Part shown: positions 15,952-23,944 of the stretch, piece after piece
Layout of the letters: every line of letters begins with the position of its first letter
Position numbering within the stretch: the first letter of the stretch is position 1
NCBI GenBank assembly: GCA_965371245.1
Contig: CBDUXT010000005.1
Location: 1-64,000 of the forward strand
Direction of reading: 5' to 3'
Source of the DNA: CBDUXT01 sp965371245
GTDB lineage: Bacteria; Planctomycetota; Phycisphaerae; UBA1845
Length of the DNA stretch: 64,000 nucleotides
Position numbers and translations under genes: made by a program
The notes under the pieces: model-generated
The model's input: only the letters and a program-made list of their open reading frames with translations
Databases searched by the model: none
Told to the model about the DNA's origin: nothing

Positions 15952-17419
15952 CGCCGGTTCCCGCTGACGAATCGATCGGCTGCGCAACCGGCCAAGTGCT
16001 CACCGGGGCCGCACCGGCGGTCACGGGTACCGAGCGCTTGTGGATGGCCGTCATCAGAATGTTGAAGATCAAGAAGAACTGTCCCGCAATGATGGCCACG
16101 CCGCTCGCCGTGCGTACGAGCCAAAATGGAGCGGAAGCGGTCACGGACTCGTCCCACGGGGCAAGCTGATTCCAAAGGAAGCCCTGCACGAGACCGGCGA
16201 TCGTGAGATCGAGAAACATGACGAACATGCCGATCCCACTGAGCCGGAAATGCCAGACGTTCCACTTGGGATTGTACCACCCGTCGGCGCCGAGTAGCCG
16301 GGGGAACAGGTGCGTCATCATGCCCATGATCCAGAACCCGAAGACGCCGAACAGGACCAGGTGCGCGTGTCCGACGACCCAGTCGGTCAAGGGAACGAGT
16401 TCCCAAACCGCCGTCGTCACCTGCGCCGCGTACTGAACCAAGGCCATGAGATAGAAAACCATCCCCAGGTAGAACCATCGGATGGCCACGTTTGTGCGGC
16501 CCGGGCTGCCGTTCCCGCGAACCGTCGCGAAGAGATTCACGATCACCGTCATGACCACGAGTCCCACGGCCACCGTGCAGATCACGGCCTCATTCGGGAG
16601 AAACGTCGAGGTCGATCCGCGTAGACGATGGTGGACAGCGCTGAGCGGATAAAAAAAGGTCAGGCCCCAGAAACCCACCAACGCCAGGCGATGGCTCCAG
16701 ATCGGCGTCTTGAGAATGATCGGCACGAAGTAATACATCAAACCCCAACCGATCGGCGTGATGAACAGACCGACGGGGTCGTGAAGGAAGATCCCCGCGA
16801 CGCCGCCGCCGGCCACCCCGCCCACGAAGGGCTTCGGCGCGAAGTTGCCGACCGCATAGGCCGGGATGGCCCCCACCAGACCCGCGACGACGTACCAAAG
16901 CGACACGTACAGCGGGCCGGTGGACCGAAAGATCGGCGTAAGGAAGTTGACCGCCACCAGGAAGAGGCCGACCAGTACGAGCTGATCGGTCCAGACCGGT
17001 GTCTCGCCCCACTCGATGGCCTGCGCGTGCCCCAAGACCAAACCGACCATGATCGCAACGACGACGGCCTGCCAGGCGAAGAAGATCAACCAGGAGAGCC
17101 TTCGCGACAAGACGGGACGAAGCGTCAGGCGCGGGACGGCCCAGTGCAATCCGCCCAGGAAAGCGTTGGCGATGAACCCGTAGAGAACGGCGCTGGTATG
17201 CACCATCCGCCATCGTCCCGGCGAAAGCGGTTCGATTCCTGGAAACGGGTAGACCTGAAGAAACTGAAGGGAGAAGAAGAAACCCGCGAACATCGCCACC
17301 ACGACAAGGATCAAACTGGAGGCGAAGTAGCACAGAACCAAGCGATCATCGACCAGCTCGCCAGAGTCGGGGAACCTCTGGGTTCTCGGTTCCGAGACCT
17401 CCGTAGCCACCTGAACCAT
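15944..17419 (-). CDS. ccoN: cbb3-type cytochrome c oxidase subunit I (CcoN)
   Basis: This is the catalytic heme-copper subunit that reduces O2 to water with high affinity. The 491-aa protein has about 12 membrane helices. Ligands are visible: low-spin heme His in VHTSAVLYGFI, CuB His in FLHDPVGLF, the pair in AVHHRLRGS, and heme His residues in VVGHAHLVLFG. The tyrosine six residues before the HH pair (FFYPLSAVHH) matches the cbb3 cross-linked Tyr. It is divergent from Proteobacterial CcoN but complete. It is probably controlled by the neighbouring globin kinase and sigma54 regulator. A repeat-rich spacer precedes it. Confidence 0.9.
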   Translation of the reverse strand: MVQVATEVSEPRTQRFPDSGELVDDRLVLCYFASSLILVVVAMFAGFFFSLQFLQVYPFPGIEPLSPGRWRMVHTSAVLYGFIANAFLGGLHWAVPRLTLRPVLSRRLSWLIFFAWQAVVVAIMVGLVLGHAQAIEWGETPVWTDQLVLVGLFLVAVNFLTPIFRSTGPLYVSLWYVVAGLVGAIPAYAVGNFAPKPFVGGVAGGGVAGIFLHDPVGLFITPIGWGLMYYFVPIILKTPIWSHRLALVGFWGLTFFYPLSAVHHRLRGSTSTFLPNEAVICTVAVGLVVMTVIVNLFATVRGNGSPGRTNVAIRWFYLGMVFYLMALVQYAAQVTTAVWELVPLTDWVVGHAHLVLFGVFGFWIMGMMTHLFPRLLGADGWYNPKWNVWHFRLSGIGMFVMFLDLTIAGLVQGFLWNQLAPWDESVTASAPFWLVRTASGVAIIAGQFFLIFNILMTAIHKRSVPVTAGAAPVSTWPVAQPIDSSAGTGDA

Positions 17420-17455
17420 CTAGTCTTCCTCGATAGACACTTCCGACTTTTCGTC

Positions 17456-17536
17456 GGGTGGCATGCCCAAGCCGGAAGCGCGGGCATGGGTCGGCCCACC
17501 AAGCACATGGCCGCGCTGTGCTTGGCCATGCCACCC
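17456..17536. repeat. GGGTGGCATG two-hairpin element
   Basis: GGGTGGCATG (17456-17465) and CATGCCACCC (17527-17536) are perfect inverted ends. Between them sit two separate hairpins (GCATGCCC.. with GGGCATG, and CATGGCC.. with GGCCATG) joined by a GGTCGGCCCACC-type linker. An inverted copy with similar stems lies at 57078-57158. Confidence 0.75.
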
Positions 17537-17582
17537 AACGACCGCGGCCGCGAACAGTCGAACCACCGTTCTGGAAACGGCA

Positions 17583-17749
17583 CTAGTGCATCTTCACTCC
17601 TGAATCTGCGGGTTTTCGTTACCCGGAACGCCGCGACCGGTCGTGCTAATCAGAGCCTGCCGCGCTAGCGGCGGGACCAGTCCGCGGGCTAGCGCCCGCG
17701 GCTCTGACTTGGCAACGAACCCGCAAAACGGCGTGTGACCATGCACTAG
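17583..17749. mobile_element. MITE-like CTAGTGCAT element, copy 1
   Basis: The ends CTAGTGCAT (17583) and ATGCACTAG (to 17749) are inverted; about 33 bp of each end are imperfectly complementary, including CTGCGGGTT and AACCCGC. Copy 2 at 20281-20433 has the same ends. Its loop carries a TCAGAGC two-hairpin element (17650-17707). The right end provides the TAG stop of the diheme cytochrome gene, so insertion may have set that C-terminus. Confidence 0.7.
17650..17707 (+). repeat. TCAGAGC/GCTCTGA element nested in the MITE-like shell
   Basis: The element starts TCAGAGC, ends GCTCTGA and contains two perfect hairpins, CCGCGCTAGCGG and CGCGGGCTAGCGCCCGCG. It occupies the loop of the CTAGTGCAT element. 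Confidence 0.7.
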
Positions 17750-18786
17750 CCATCCTCGAACTCCTCGTCCTCGATGAACTGTTGTACCTCGACCGCTGGC
17801 GTGGACGATCCGTCCAGGCGGATTGGCTGGGCTCGGTCGCGAATCTTGACGTCGGTTTCCGCGAGCCTGGCGGGGCGCTGTGTGATCAAGCTCTGTACGT
17901 AGTAGGCCATCGCCCACAGGTCGGCCCGGCTGACCAGCGGCGTATCGCTACCCGCGGTCGGAATGTCCATCGAGTCGATCCAGGTCGGCATGGCCGTCCC
18001 TGTAATCCCCGCTGCGATCGAGCGGTACAGATCCGCCACGCCGGACCCCGCTCGAACGAAGTCCCTACGGAAGTCCGGAGGAAAGATGGTCTCTCCCTCG
18101 GTGTTGGGTTTGCCCTCCGACTCGAACAATGCGGCGCGAAACCCTTCGCTTACGGGCATGTCCAGCTCTTTGCGGTATGTGTTGATGCTCTGGCGACTGA
18201 CGTAGGCCGGATGGCAGCTCCAGCACGCGGCGAATCCGTGGTAGACCGCTTCCCCGCGCCGAATGGCCGTCAGCTTGTCGGGCAGCGATCGATAGGGGTC
18301 ATCGACGAAAGGGATTTGGGGCGCGGCGGCTCGCTCGTTCCATTTCCCGGAGAACGTCTTGATGTACGCCACGAGCGCCGTCACCGTGCCCGCGGGCAAC
18401 AGATTCCATCCGGGCATGGCGCTGCCGCGCAGTCCGTCGGTGATGGTGCGCCCAAGGTCCTCGTCCGTCGGCAGTTGCCCCGCGCGGGTGGAGGAGAACT
18501 TGAAGTTGGCGAGCTGAAAGTTACGCGGCGCCGGGTGCAGAAAAACCGCGGCCTCGCCCTTGCCGTCGCCCTTGAGGCCGTGACAGCCGACGCAATACGT
18601 TGCGTAGGCGCGCCGGCCTTCTTCCTCAAGGGAGGCTGGGACGGCTGCCGGGGAGCCGGATTCGAGAGATCGTGACGTATCGATGTCATTGCGCGAGTCG
18701 CACGCACCGAATGCGAGGATCACGACCGAAACCGCCAGAAGCCGGCAGGAGCGGCTCAGCAACCCGTAGCGGCCATTTGGAGCCAA
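17746..18786 (-). CDS. Diheme c-type cytochrome lipoprotein
   Basis: The 346-aa periplasmic electron carrier has a signal peptide ending LAFGAC and two heme c motifs, CVGCHGLKGDGKGE and CWSCHPAY. Met ligands are likely in SAMPGW and TAMPTW. It lies upstream of ccoNO on the same strand, so it may take the role of CcoP as electron entry for the oxidase. No ATG sits near the signal peptide; the TTG at 18786 is used here and a TTG at 18762 is an alternative. The stop codon falls inside the MITE-like element. Confidence 0.8.
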   Translation of the reverse strand: MAPNGRYGLLSRSCRLLAVSVVILAFGACDSRNDIDTSRSLESGSPAAVPASLEEEGRRAYATYCVGCHGLKGDGKGEAAVFLHPAPRNFQLANFKFSSTRAGQLPTDEDLGRTITDGLRGSAMPGWNLLPAGTVTALVAYIKTFSGKWNERAAAPQIPFVDDPYRSLPDKLTAIRRGEAVYHGFAACWSCHPAYVSRQSINTYRKELDMPVSEGFRAALFESEGKPNTEGETIFPPDFRRDFVRAGSGVADLYRSIAAGITGTAMPTWIDSMDIPTAGSDTPLVSRADLWAMAYYVQSLITQRPARLAETDVKIRDRAQPIRLDGSSTPAVEVQQFIEDEEFEDG

Positions 18787-18925
18787 AGAGAGACGGCACT
18801 GGGACCGATGGACTGGCGGGGCTATAATCCGAGGCAACGGAGCGGCGGCCGGGGGCGGTCGTCCGCCGTTACAGGGTTCTCGAAACGTCGGTGCGTGCTC
18901 CAGCCGCCCGGATTGGGGAGTCAAC

Positions 18926-19003
18926 ATGATCTGGCAAACGATTGTCGTCGGCCTTCTGGCCGCTGGCGCTATTTACTTCACGATTCGGCGGGGCGGCGGG
19001 TGA
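18926..19003 (+). CDS. Possible 25-aa single-helix membrane peptide
   Basis: ATG at 18926 follows GGGGAG at a 6-base distance and encodes MIWQTIVVGLLAAGAIYFTI followed by RRGGG and a stop. It is one hydrophobic helix with a basic end, and its start resembles FeoB-associated small membrane proteins, but the Cys-rich tail of those is missing. It is divergent from the diheme cytochrome gene. It could be a small oxidase subunit or chance. Confidence 0.35.
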   Translation: MIWQTIVVGLLAAGAIYFTIRRGGG

Positions 19004-19077
19004 GGCCCGTCGAAATGCGACTAGGCGGTGCCTAGTACAAGACCCGCCCCAGTGCATCGTATCGACTGGGCTGCCGG

Positions 19078-19167
19078 GAGCCTATCCCGACATCACGTTT
19101 GGCACGGACTTCCTGGTCGTCAGAACACTGGCAAAATGCCAGTGCCACACAATTTCGGGATAGGCTC
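19078..19167. repeat. 90-bp palindromic element with inner perfect hairpin
   Basis: GAGCCTATCCCGA (19078-19090) pairs with TCGGGATAGGCTC (19155-19167). Inside lies CACTGGCA-AAA-TGCCAGTG (19126-19144). It sits 22 bp after the asparaginase stop codon and may end that transcript. Confidence 0.65.
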
Positions 19168-19189
19168 TTACGCCGAGCCCGTGCCGGCC

Positions 19190-20266
19190 CTACCGCCGGC
19201 GACGGCGCCGCTCGTATAAATAGGCCGCTTGCTCGTGTCTGTTCTTGCCATTCTCGAAGACGGCGTACCTGGCGCCGGAGAAAATCGCGGCGGCCCCGAA
19301 ACGCCCGCTCTTATCCAACGCGTAAAACTTGACGTCGAAGTTCACCCGTCCGCTCTCGTCGAGCAGACGCTTCTCCGTGGTTGTCTCCACGATTCGTTTG
19401 AGGGCAGAAAGGCAGGCCTCGGTGGGCGAGAGCCCCTGTCGCATTCCTTCCACGACGGTGTGGGCGCCGCAAGTCTTGATGACCGCTTCGCCGCGTCCGG
19501 TGCTGCCGGCCGCCCCGACCTTGTTGTCCACGTAGAGACCCGCGCCGATGATCGGTGAATCGCCCACCCGCCCGGGAATCTTGTAGCTGAGCCCGCTGGT
19601 GGTGGTGACGCCGCTCAGGTCACCGGCGGAGTTGAGGGCGCAGCAGTTGATCGTTCCATAGGTGAACGGCACCTCCGCGCCGGCGTCGGAGCGCCGATTC
19701 CCCCCGGCAGCGTCTTCTTGTGGAAGCCAGTCGTCCCGATCCGAGTGGCGCTCCTTCCATCGCAACCACGCCTTGCGAGCGCGATCGGTCAGCAGGTTGT
19801 GCTCTTTGAAGCCGTGGGCGCGCGCGAACCGAAGCGCGCCCTCGCCCACGATCATGACGTGGTCGGTGCGTTCCATGACGAGCTGGGCGACGCGCGAGGG
19901 CGTCTTGATGTTGCGGATGGAAGCGACGGAGCCCGCCCGGCACGTGGGACCGTGCATCACGCACGAGTCCAACTCGACCACGCCGTCCTCGTTGGGCAAA
20001 CCGCCGTAGCCGACGGACATGTCATCGGGATCTTCCTCAACGATGTTGACGCCGGCGATGACGGCATCAAGCGTGTCGCTACCCGCGGAAATCATGGCGG
20101 CCGCCTTCTCCGTTGCGCGCAGCCCGTTGGCGCTGGATACGACCACCGGACCTGCTATCGCACGTGCCCGTTTCGTGGCCCCAACCGCCGCGGTTGGGGC
20201 GATCGCGCCGGCAGCGGCCACCGCGGCCGCCGATTGAAGAAAGCCTCGTCGAGAAAGATCGTTCAT
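19190..20266 (-). CDS. N4-(beta-N-acetylglucosaminyl)-L-asparaginase, Tat-exported
   Basis: This Ntn hydrolase (aspartylglucosaminidase family) cleaves the bond between Asn and GlcNAc. The 358-aa precursor has a Tat signal (SRRGFLQSAAA). The autoproteolytic site puts the nucleophile Thr205 in TYGTINCCALN; further conserved elements are GRVGDSPIIGAGLYVDN and GSTGRGEAVIKTCG. The ATG at 20266 follows GGAGG; an upstream start at 20359 would hide the Tat motif. The C-terminus ends in a short Arg run. It is secreted and probably recycles glycoprotein remnants. Confidence 0.9.
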   Translation of the reverse strand: MNDLSRRGFLQSAAAVAAAGAIAPTAAVGATKRARAIAGPVVVSSANGLRATEKAAAMISAGSDTLDAVIAGVNIVEEDPDDMSVGYGGLPNEDGVVELDSCVMHGPTCRAGSVASIRNIKTPSRVAQLVMERTDHVMIVGEGALRFARAHGFKEHNLLTDRARKAWLRWKERHSDRDDWLPQEDAAGGNRRSDAGAEVPFTYGTINCCALNSAGDLSGVTTTSGLSYKIPGRVGDSPIIGAGLYVDNKVGAAGSTGRGEAVIKTCGAHTVVEGMRQGLSPTEACLSALKRIVETTTEKRLLDESGRVNFDVKFYALDKSGRFGAAAIFSGARYAVFENGKNRHEQAAYLYERRRRRR

Positions 20267-20280
20267 AACAACCTCCACCC

Positions 20281-20433
20281 CTAGTGCATCGTCACGCGTA
20301 AACTTGCGGGTTGGGTGGCCCGTGGCTTTAGCCGTGGGGGACGCGAATCCGGAGACCATTCGAGTCCCCCACCTCTAAAGAGGTGGGCCACCCACCGAGC
20401 AAACCCGCAGATTCAAGGTTGACCATACACTAG
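20281..20433. mobile_element. MITE-like CTAGTGCAT element, copy 2
   Basis: The ends CTAGTGCATCGTCAC and GACCATACACTAG are inverted; inner arms TTGCGGGTT and AAACCCGCA also pair. The loop (20313-20393) carries a GGGTGGCCC/GGGCCACCC two-hairpin element, unlike copy 1 at 17583-17749, which has a different element in the same position. Confidence 0.7.
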
Positions 20434-20474
20434 AATAGACCGGAACCAAACTGGTTGAAACCAATGACGCCGGC

Positions 20475-21017
20475 TCACGCGGCCTGCGTCCTTCCCACTC
20501 GTTTGTCGTGTCGCCCCTTCGCCGGCCAGGCGTTTTCGAGAACCAGGAGCCGTCGCTTTTGTAAAATGCCGCGCGGCGTGGAGAAGCCGCCGATCGACCC
20601 GTCCGACCGAAGCACGCGGTGACACGGGATGATCAACGGAATCGGGTTGCGGGCCATGACGCCGCCCACCGCCCGCGCCGCCGCGGGCTTTCCGACCGCG
20701 CGGGCAAGGTCGGCATACGAGGCCGTCCGACCATGCGGGATTCGGCGGCAAGCCGCCAGCACGCTCTGCTGAAAGCCTGACATGGCCGAAAGGTCCATGT
20801 CCACGCCGAACGTCGATCGTTTGCCATCGAAGTGCGCGATGACCGCCCGTTGGAACCCGGGAAGCGCCTTGGCGGCCTCTTCCGCGTCGGGCCAGTCCTG
20901 AGTGATCCGACGCAACATCCCAGCGCGATCGGCGGGCAGATACGTGGACAACAGACGTCCGCCCTGGGACACGAAGCAGAACGGCCCCCACGCCGTCTCA
21001 AAGATGGTATGGGTCAT
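20475..21017 (-). CDS. ogt: Methylated-DNA--protein-cysteine methyltransferase (second copy)
   Basis: The 180-aa protein repairs O6-alkylguanine. It has the domain core FQQSVLAACRRIPHGRTASYADL, the Arg motif AARAVGGVMARNP and the acceptor Cys132 in IIPCHRV. The C-terminal extension GRHDKRVGRTQAA is not part of the fold. The ATG at 21017 follows GGAGG by 8 bases. It shares only family-level similarity with the copy at 1070-1555, so it is an old paralog rather than a recent duplication. Confidence 0.92.
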   Translation of the reverse strand: MTHTIFETAWGPFCFVSQGGRLLSTYLPADRAGMLRRITQDWPDAEEAAKALPGFQRAVIAHFDGKRSTFGVDMDLSAMSGFQQSVLAACRRIPHGRTASYADLARAVGKPAAARAVGGVMARNPIPLIIPCHRVLRSDGSIGGFSTPRGILQKRRLLVLENAWPAKGRHDKRVGRTQAA

Positions 21018-21272
21018 GCGTTGGCCTCCGGGATGTTTCACGAAAGCTCAAGTAGCCGAAAACCGCGCGACTTGCAAGGCACGTGGGGGAGGGTCGCCCG
21101 GTAGCCATACGTTGCGTCCCGCACGTACCTTGCATGTGCTCGTGGGAAGGCTGAAGCGACGCACGGCTCGCTTCCGATTATAAAGATCACCCGATCGAGT
21201 ATACGACGGGCTGCGTACAATGATTCGAGGCCCCCAGCCGTCGAAGGGCTGTAGGAAAAGGACGGAAGACCG

Positions 21273-21998
21273 ATGGAAATGCTCGCTTTTTACTTTTTCG
21301 ACCCGATGTATTTCGTGTACGTCGGCCCGGCGATGCTGTTCGCCGTCATCGCCCAGGCGATGGTCAAGTCGGCCTACGCCCGCGCGGGGAAGATTGCCGC
21401 GCGCAGCGGACTGAGCGGTGCGGAGACGGCCCAGCGAATCCTGAATGCCCATGGCATTACGGATGTTGCCATCGAGCCGGTTCGCTCCTTCCTGGGCGAT
21501 CACTACGACTCAAAGCACAAGGTGTTGCGACTTTCCCCGGACGTCTACAGCGGCCGCTCGCTGGCGTCGCTGGGGATCGCCGCCCATGAGGTCGGGCACG
21601 CCATCCAGGACGCCAAGGCGTATGGGCCGCTCGTTCTTCGCAACGGCCTGGTGCCGACGGCCAACATCGGCAGCCAGTTCGCCTTCGTGCTCATCTTTGT
21701 GGGGATCATCCTGAGCAACTTCGTTCGCATGCCGTCCATCGGCCAGACCATCGCCGCGGTTGGGTTGGGCCTGTTCGGCGTGGTGGTTGTGTTCCAGCTC
21801 GTGAATCTGCCGGTTGAGTTCAACGCCTCCAGCCGAGCCCGCCGGATTCTCTTGAATCAGGGCATGGTGACGGTTCAGGAAGACAAGATCGTGGGGAAGG
21901 TGCTGCGAGCGGCGGCGATGACGTACGTGGCCGCTACCGCGACGGCCATCCTGACCATGCTCTACTATGCGCACATCGTGTTTGGGCGAAGAAACTAG
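21273..21998 (+). CDS. YugP-type membrane zinc metalloprotease
   Basis: The 241-aa integral membrane protein (neutral zinc metallopeptidase family, YugP) has a helix at residues 10-30, the zinc motif HEVGHAIQD (His105, Glu106, His109) and three further helices. The family typically has VYSGRSLAALGVAAHE-like sequence before the motif, as here. Its natural substrate is unknown. It starts at the ATG at 21273, preceded by GGACGGAAG. It stands alone. Confidence 0.9.
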   Translation: MEMLAFYFFDPMYFVYVGPAMLFAVIAQAMVKSAYARAGKIAARSGLSGAETAQRILNAHGITDVAIEPVRSFLGDHYDSKHKVLRLSPDVYSGRSLASLGIAAHEVGHAIQDAKAYGPLVLRNGLVPTANIGSQFAFVLIFVGIILSNFVRMPSIGQTIAAVGLGLFGVVVVFQLVNLPVEFNASSRARRILLNQGMVTVQEDKIVGKVLRAAAMTYVAATATAILTMLYYAHIVFGRRN

Positions 21999-22070
21999 GG
22001 AGGGTCGGCGAAGCGTACACCGCCGGTGACAACGCGAGTTGACTTGGCGAGCCGGCCGGGACCGATCGTC

Positions 22071-22451
22071 CTACAGGAACAGTGGCTGATCGAACCGGAG
22101 CCCCAGCCCGACCAACGCATGTTCGCCTTTGGAAAGTCGTCGGCTGCGGACCACCGTGGCGTAGCAGGTTTCACCGGCCAGGCTGGCTGGTCCGGCGGCT
22201 TCTTCGTCTGAAGAAAAGCTCACCTCGCAACGCTGCCCGACCGCCAGGCCCGACTCCTCGGGAACCTGAAGATACGCACCGCTCTCGCTGATGTCCTCGA
22301 CCATGCAGCCATGAACCGCCGTGCTACCCAAGCCGGTCACCAGGACAGAGACCGGACCGGCCAGACGCGTGGACAGACGCCGCTCATCAATCAAGGGTGA
22401 CACAAGCGTGTCAGCAGACGAGGCATCGGGGAAACTGGTTGTGCTGAGCAT
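22071..22451 (-). CDS. PilZ domain protein (c-di-GMP binding)
   Basis: The 126-aa protein carries the two c-di-GMP binding signatures: the Arg motif in DERRLSTRLAG (RxxxR) and the DISESGAYLQV (D/N-x-S-x-x-G) strand. It is a stand-alone PilZ, likely an adaptor passing c-di-GMP signals to a partner that is not identified here. The start is supported by GGAGG about 10 bases upstream and by a clear sigma70-type promoter at 22491-22518. Confidence 0.88.
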   Translation of the reverse strand: MLSTTSFPDASSADTLVSPLIDERRLSTRLAGPVSVLVTGLGSTAVHGCMVEDISESGAYLQVPEESGLAVGQRCEVSFSSDEEAAGPASLAGETCYATVVRSRRLSKGEHALVGLGLRFDQPLFL

Positions 22452-22490
22452 GGAACCTACCTCCGTAGGTGAAGGGACTATGGGTACAGC

Positions 22491-22518
22491 ACTATAGTCA
22501 CGGACCCTCCGCTGTCAA
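22491..22518 (-). promoter_or_regulatory. Sigma70-type promoter of the PilZ gene
   Basis: On the minus strand TTGACA (22513-22518) and TATAGT (22491-22496) are 16 bp apart, one of the best promoter matches in the window. Transcription would start near 22484, about 33 nt before the ATG. Confidence 0.75.
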
Positions 22519-22573
22519 GTGGCGGAACCGCTCTTTCAACAAAAACGCACATCCTTGCTAATCGTTTATCGGT

Positions 22574-23914
22574 CTACTCAGAAACCGGCTGTAACGTAAC
22601 TTCCTCTACAACCATAGCTTGCCGTCCACGCACCGTTCCGATGGCCCGTCCGGTAACTTGCCGACCATGAAACGGCGTGTTTCGGCTCTTGGAAAGGAAG
22701 TTTTCAGTATTGATACGCCAGTTGGCGCGCGGATCGAGGATCGTCAGGTCGGCCACGCTTCCCGGTGTCATTGGGGGTCGATCCAGACCCAACACAGCGG
22801 CAGGCTTGGTGGTAAACCATTCGATCAGCCGCGGCCAATCGGCGAGTCCGGTATCGATCATGGCCTGGACGGCTAGTGGAATGGCCGTCTCGAGCCCGAC
22901 CATGCCGGGTGGAGCGGTCAGGAACCCCGCCGCCTTCTCCTCCCGGGTGTGCGGTGCGTGGTCGGTGGCGATACAGTCGATGGTTCCGTCCATGAGGCCT
23001 TGACGACAGGCCTGCACGTCCTCTTCGAGGCGTAGCGGCGGATGTATCTTGGTATTCGGGTCGGCCCCGCGGCAGGCCTGATGGGTCAGGAGAAGATGGT
23101 GCGGGCAGACCTCCGCCGTGACGCGAACCCCGTCCGCCTTGGCCCGCCGAATCAGATCAACCGCTACGCCCGTGGAGACATGCGCCACGTGGTAGCGGGC
23201 GCCGGTCTTCCCGGCGAGCGCCAGATCCCGCTCGATCATCGCCTCCTCCGACCGTGGATCGAGGCCCGGCAGACCCAGGCCCTCCGAGACGCTGCCTAGA
23301 TGCATCACGCCCCCTGCGGAGATGGATTTGTATTCGCAGTGCTGGATCAACACGGTTTCGTGATCGCGGGCTTGCTGGAAGGCCGCGAGCATCACCTCAT
23401 CGTCCTCGACGCCGTCTCCATCGTCGCTGAACGCGACCGCGCCGGCCTCGATCAGGGCGCCGAAGTCGGTCACCTTGCGCCCCGCCCGACCCCGCGTGAT
23501 CGCGGCGATGGGGCCGACCACGCACGAGCCCGCCTCCCGGGCGAGCCGGCATACCCGCCGCACGAGGTCGGGATCGTCAAGCGGAGGACGTGTGTTGGGC
23601 ATGCAGGCGACAAAAGTGAAGCCGCCGGCAGCGGCGGCGGCGGTACCCGTCGCGATGGTTTCCTTATGAGTCTGACCCGGTTCACGCAGATGCACGTGAA
23701 TGTCCAGCAGGCCGGGGCAAACGAGCCAGCCGGAGGCGTCGAGACCGGCCGCTCCCAGGGGTCGCTCGTCGGTGATCCGTCCATCGACGATCGTCACATC
23801 GGCGACCTCATCGCGGCCGGCTGCTGGGTCGATGACCCGACCGCCACGGATGATCAGGCTGTCAAGTTCGATTCGCTTCACCTTCGGTCGTCCGTTCCTG
23901 AGTTCACTTGACAC
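22574..23914 (-). CDS. pyrC: Dihydroorotase
   Basis: This zinc amidohydrolase closes carbamoyl-aspartate to dihydroorotate in pyrimidine synthesis. The 446-aa protein shows the class I motif DIHVHLREPGQTHKE, HCEYKSI, HVAHVSTG and the catalytic Asp in CIATDHAPHT. The metal-bridging residue expected near CMPNTRPPLDDPD is in place. The GTG at 23914 is the longest start; a GTG at 23881 would give the shorter N-terminus more usual for the family, and neither has a good ribosome site. It follows the CPBP protease gene by 30 bp on the same strand. Confidence 0.93.
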   Translation of the reverse strand: MSSELRNGRPKVKRIELDSLIIRGGRVIDPAAGRDEVADVTIVDGRITDERPLGAAGLDASGWLVCPGLLDIHVHLREPGQTHKETIATGTAAAAAGGFTFVACMPNTRPPLDDPDLVRRVCRLAREAGSCVVGPIAAITRGRAGRKVTDFGALIEAGAVAFSDDGDGVEDDEVMLAAFQQARDHETVLIQHCEYKSISAGGVMHLGSVSEGLGLPGLDPRSEEAMIERDLALAGKTGARYHVAHVSTGVAVDLIRRAKADGVRVTAEVCPHHLLLTHQACRGADPNTKIHPPLRLEEDVQACRQGLMDGTIDCIATDHAPHTREEKAAGFLTAPPGMVGLETAIPLAVQAMIDTGLADWPRLIEWFTTKPAAVLGLDRPPMTPGSVADLTILDPRANWRINTENFLSKSRNTPFHGRQVTGRAIGTVRGRQAMVVEEVTLQPVSE

Positions 23915-23944
23915 CGCGCCGGGCGAGGGATGAGGCCGGGGGTG

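Noticed and set aside
19100..19116. Plus-strand TGGCACGGACTTCC resembling a sigma54 site
   Set aside because: The essential GC at -12 is CC, and no plus-strand gene follows.
19128..19151. Minus-strand TGGCAC...TTGC resembling a sigma54 promoter upstream of the diheme cytochrome
   Set aside because: The spacing is 7 instead of 5 bases, and the sequence is part of a palindrome.
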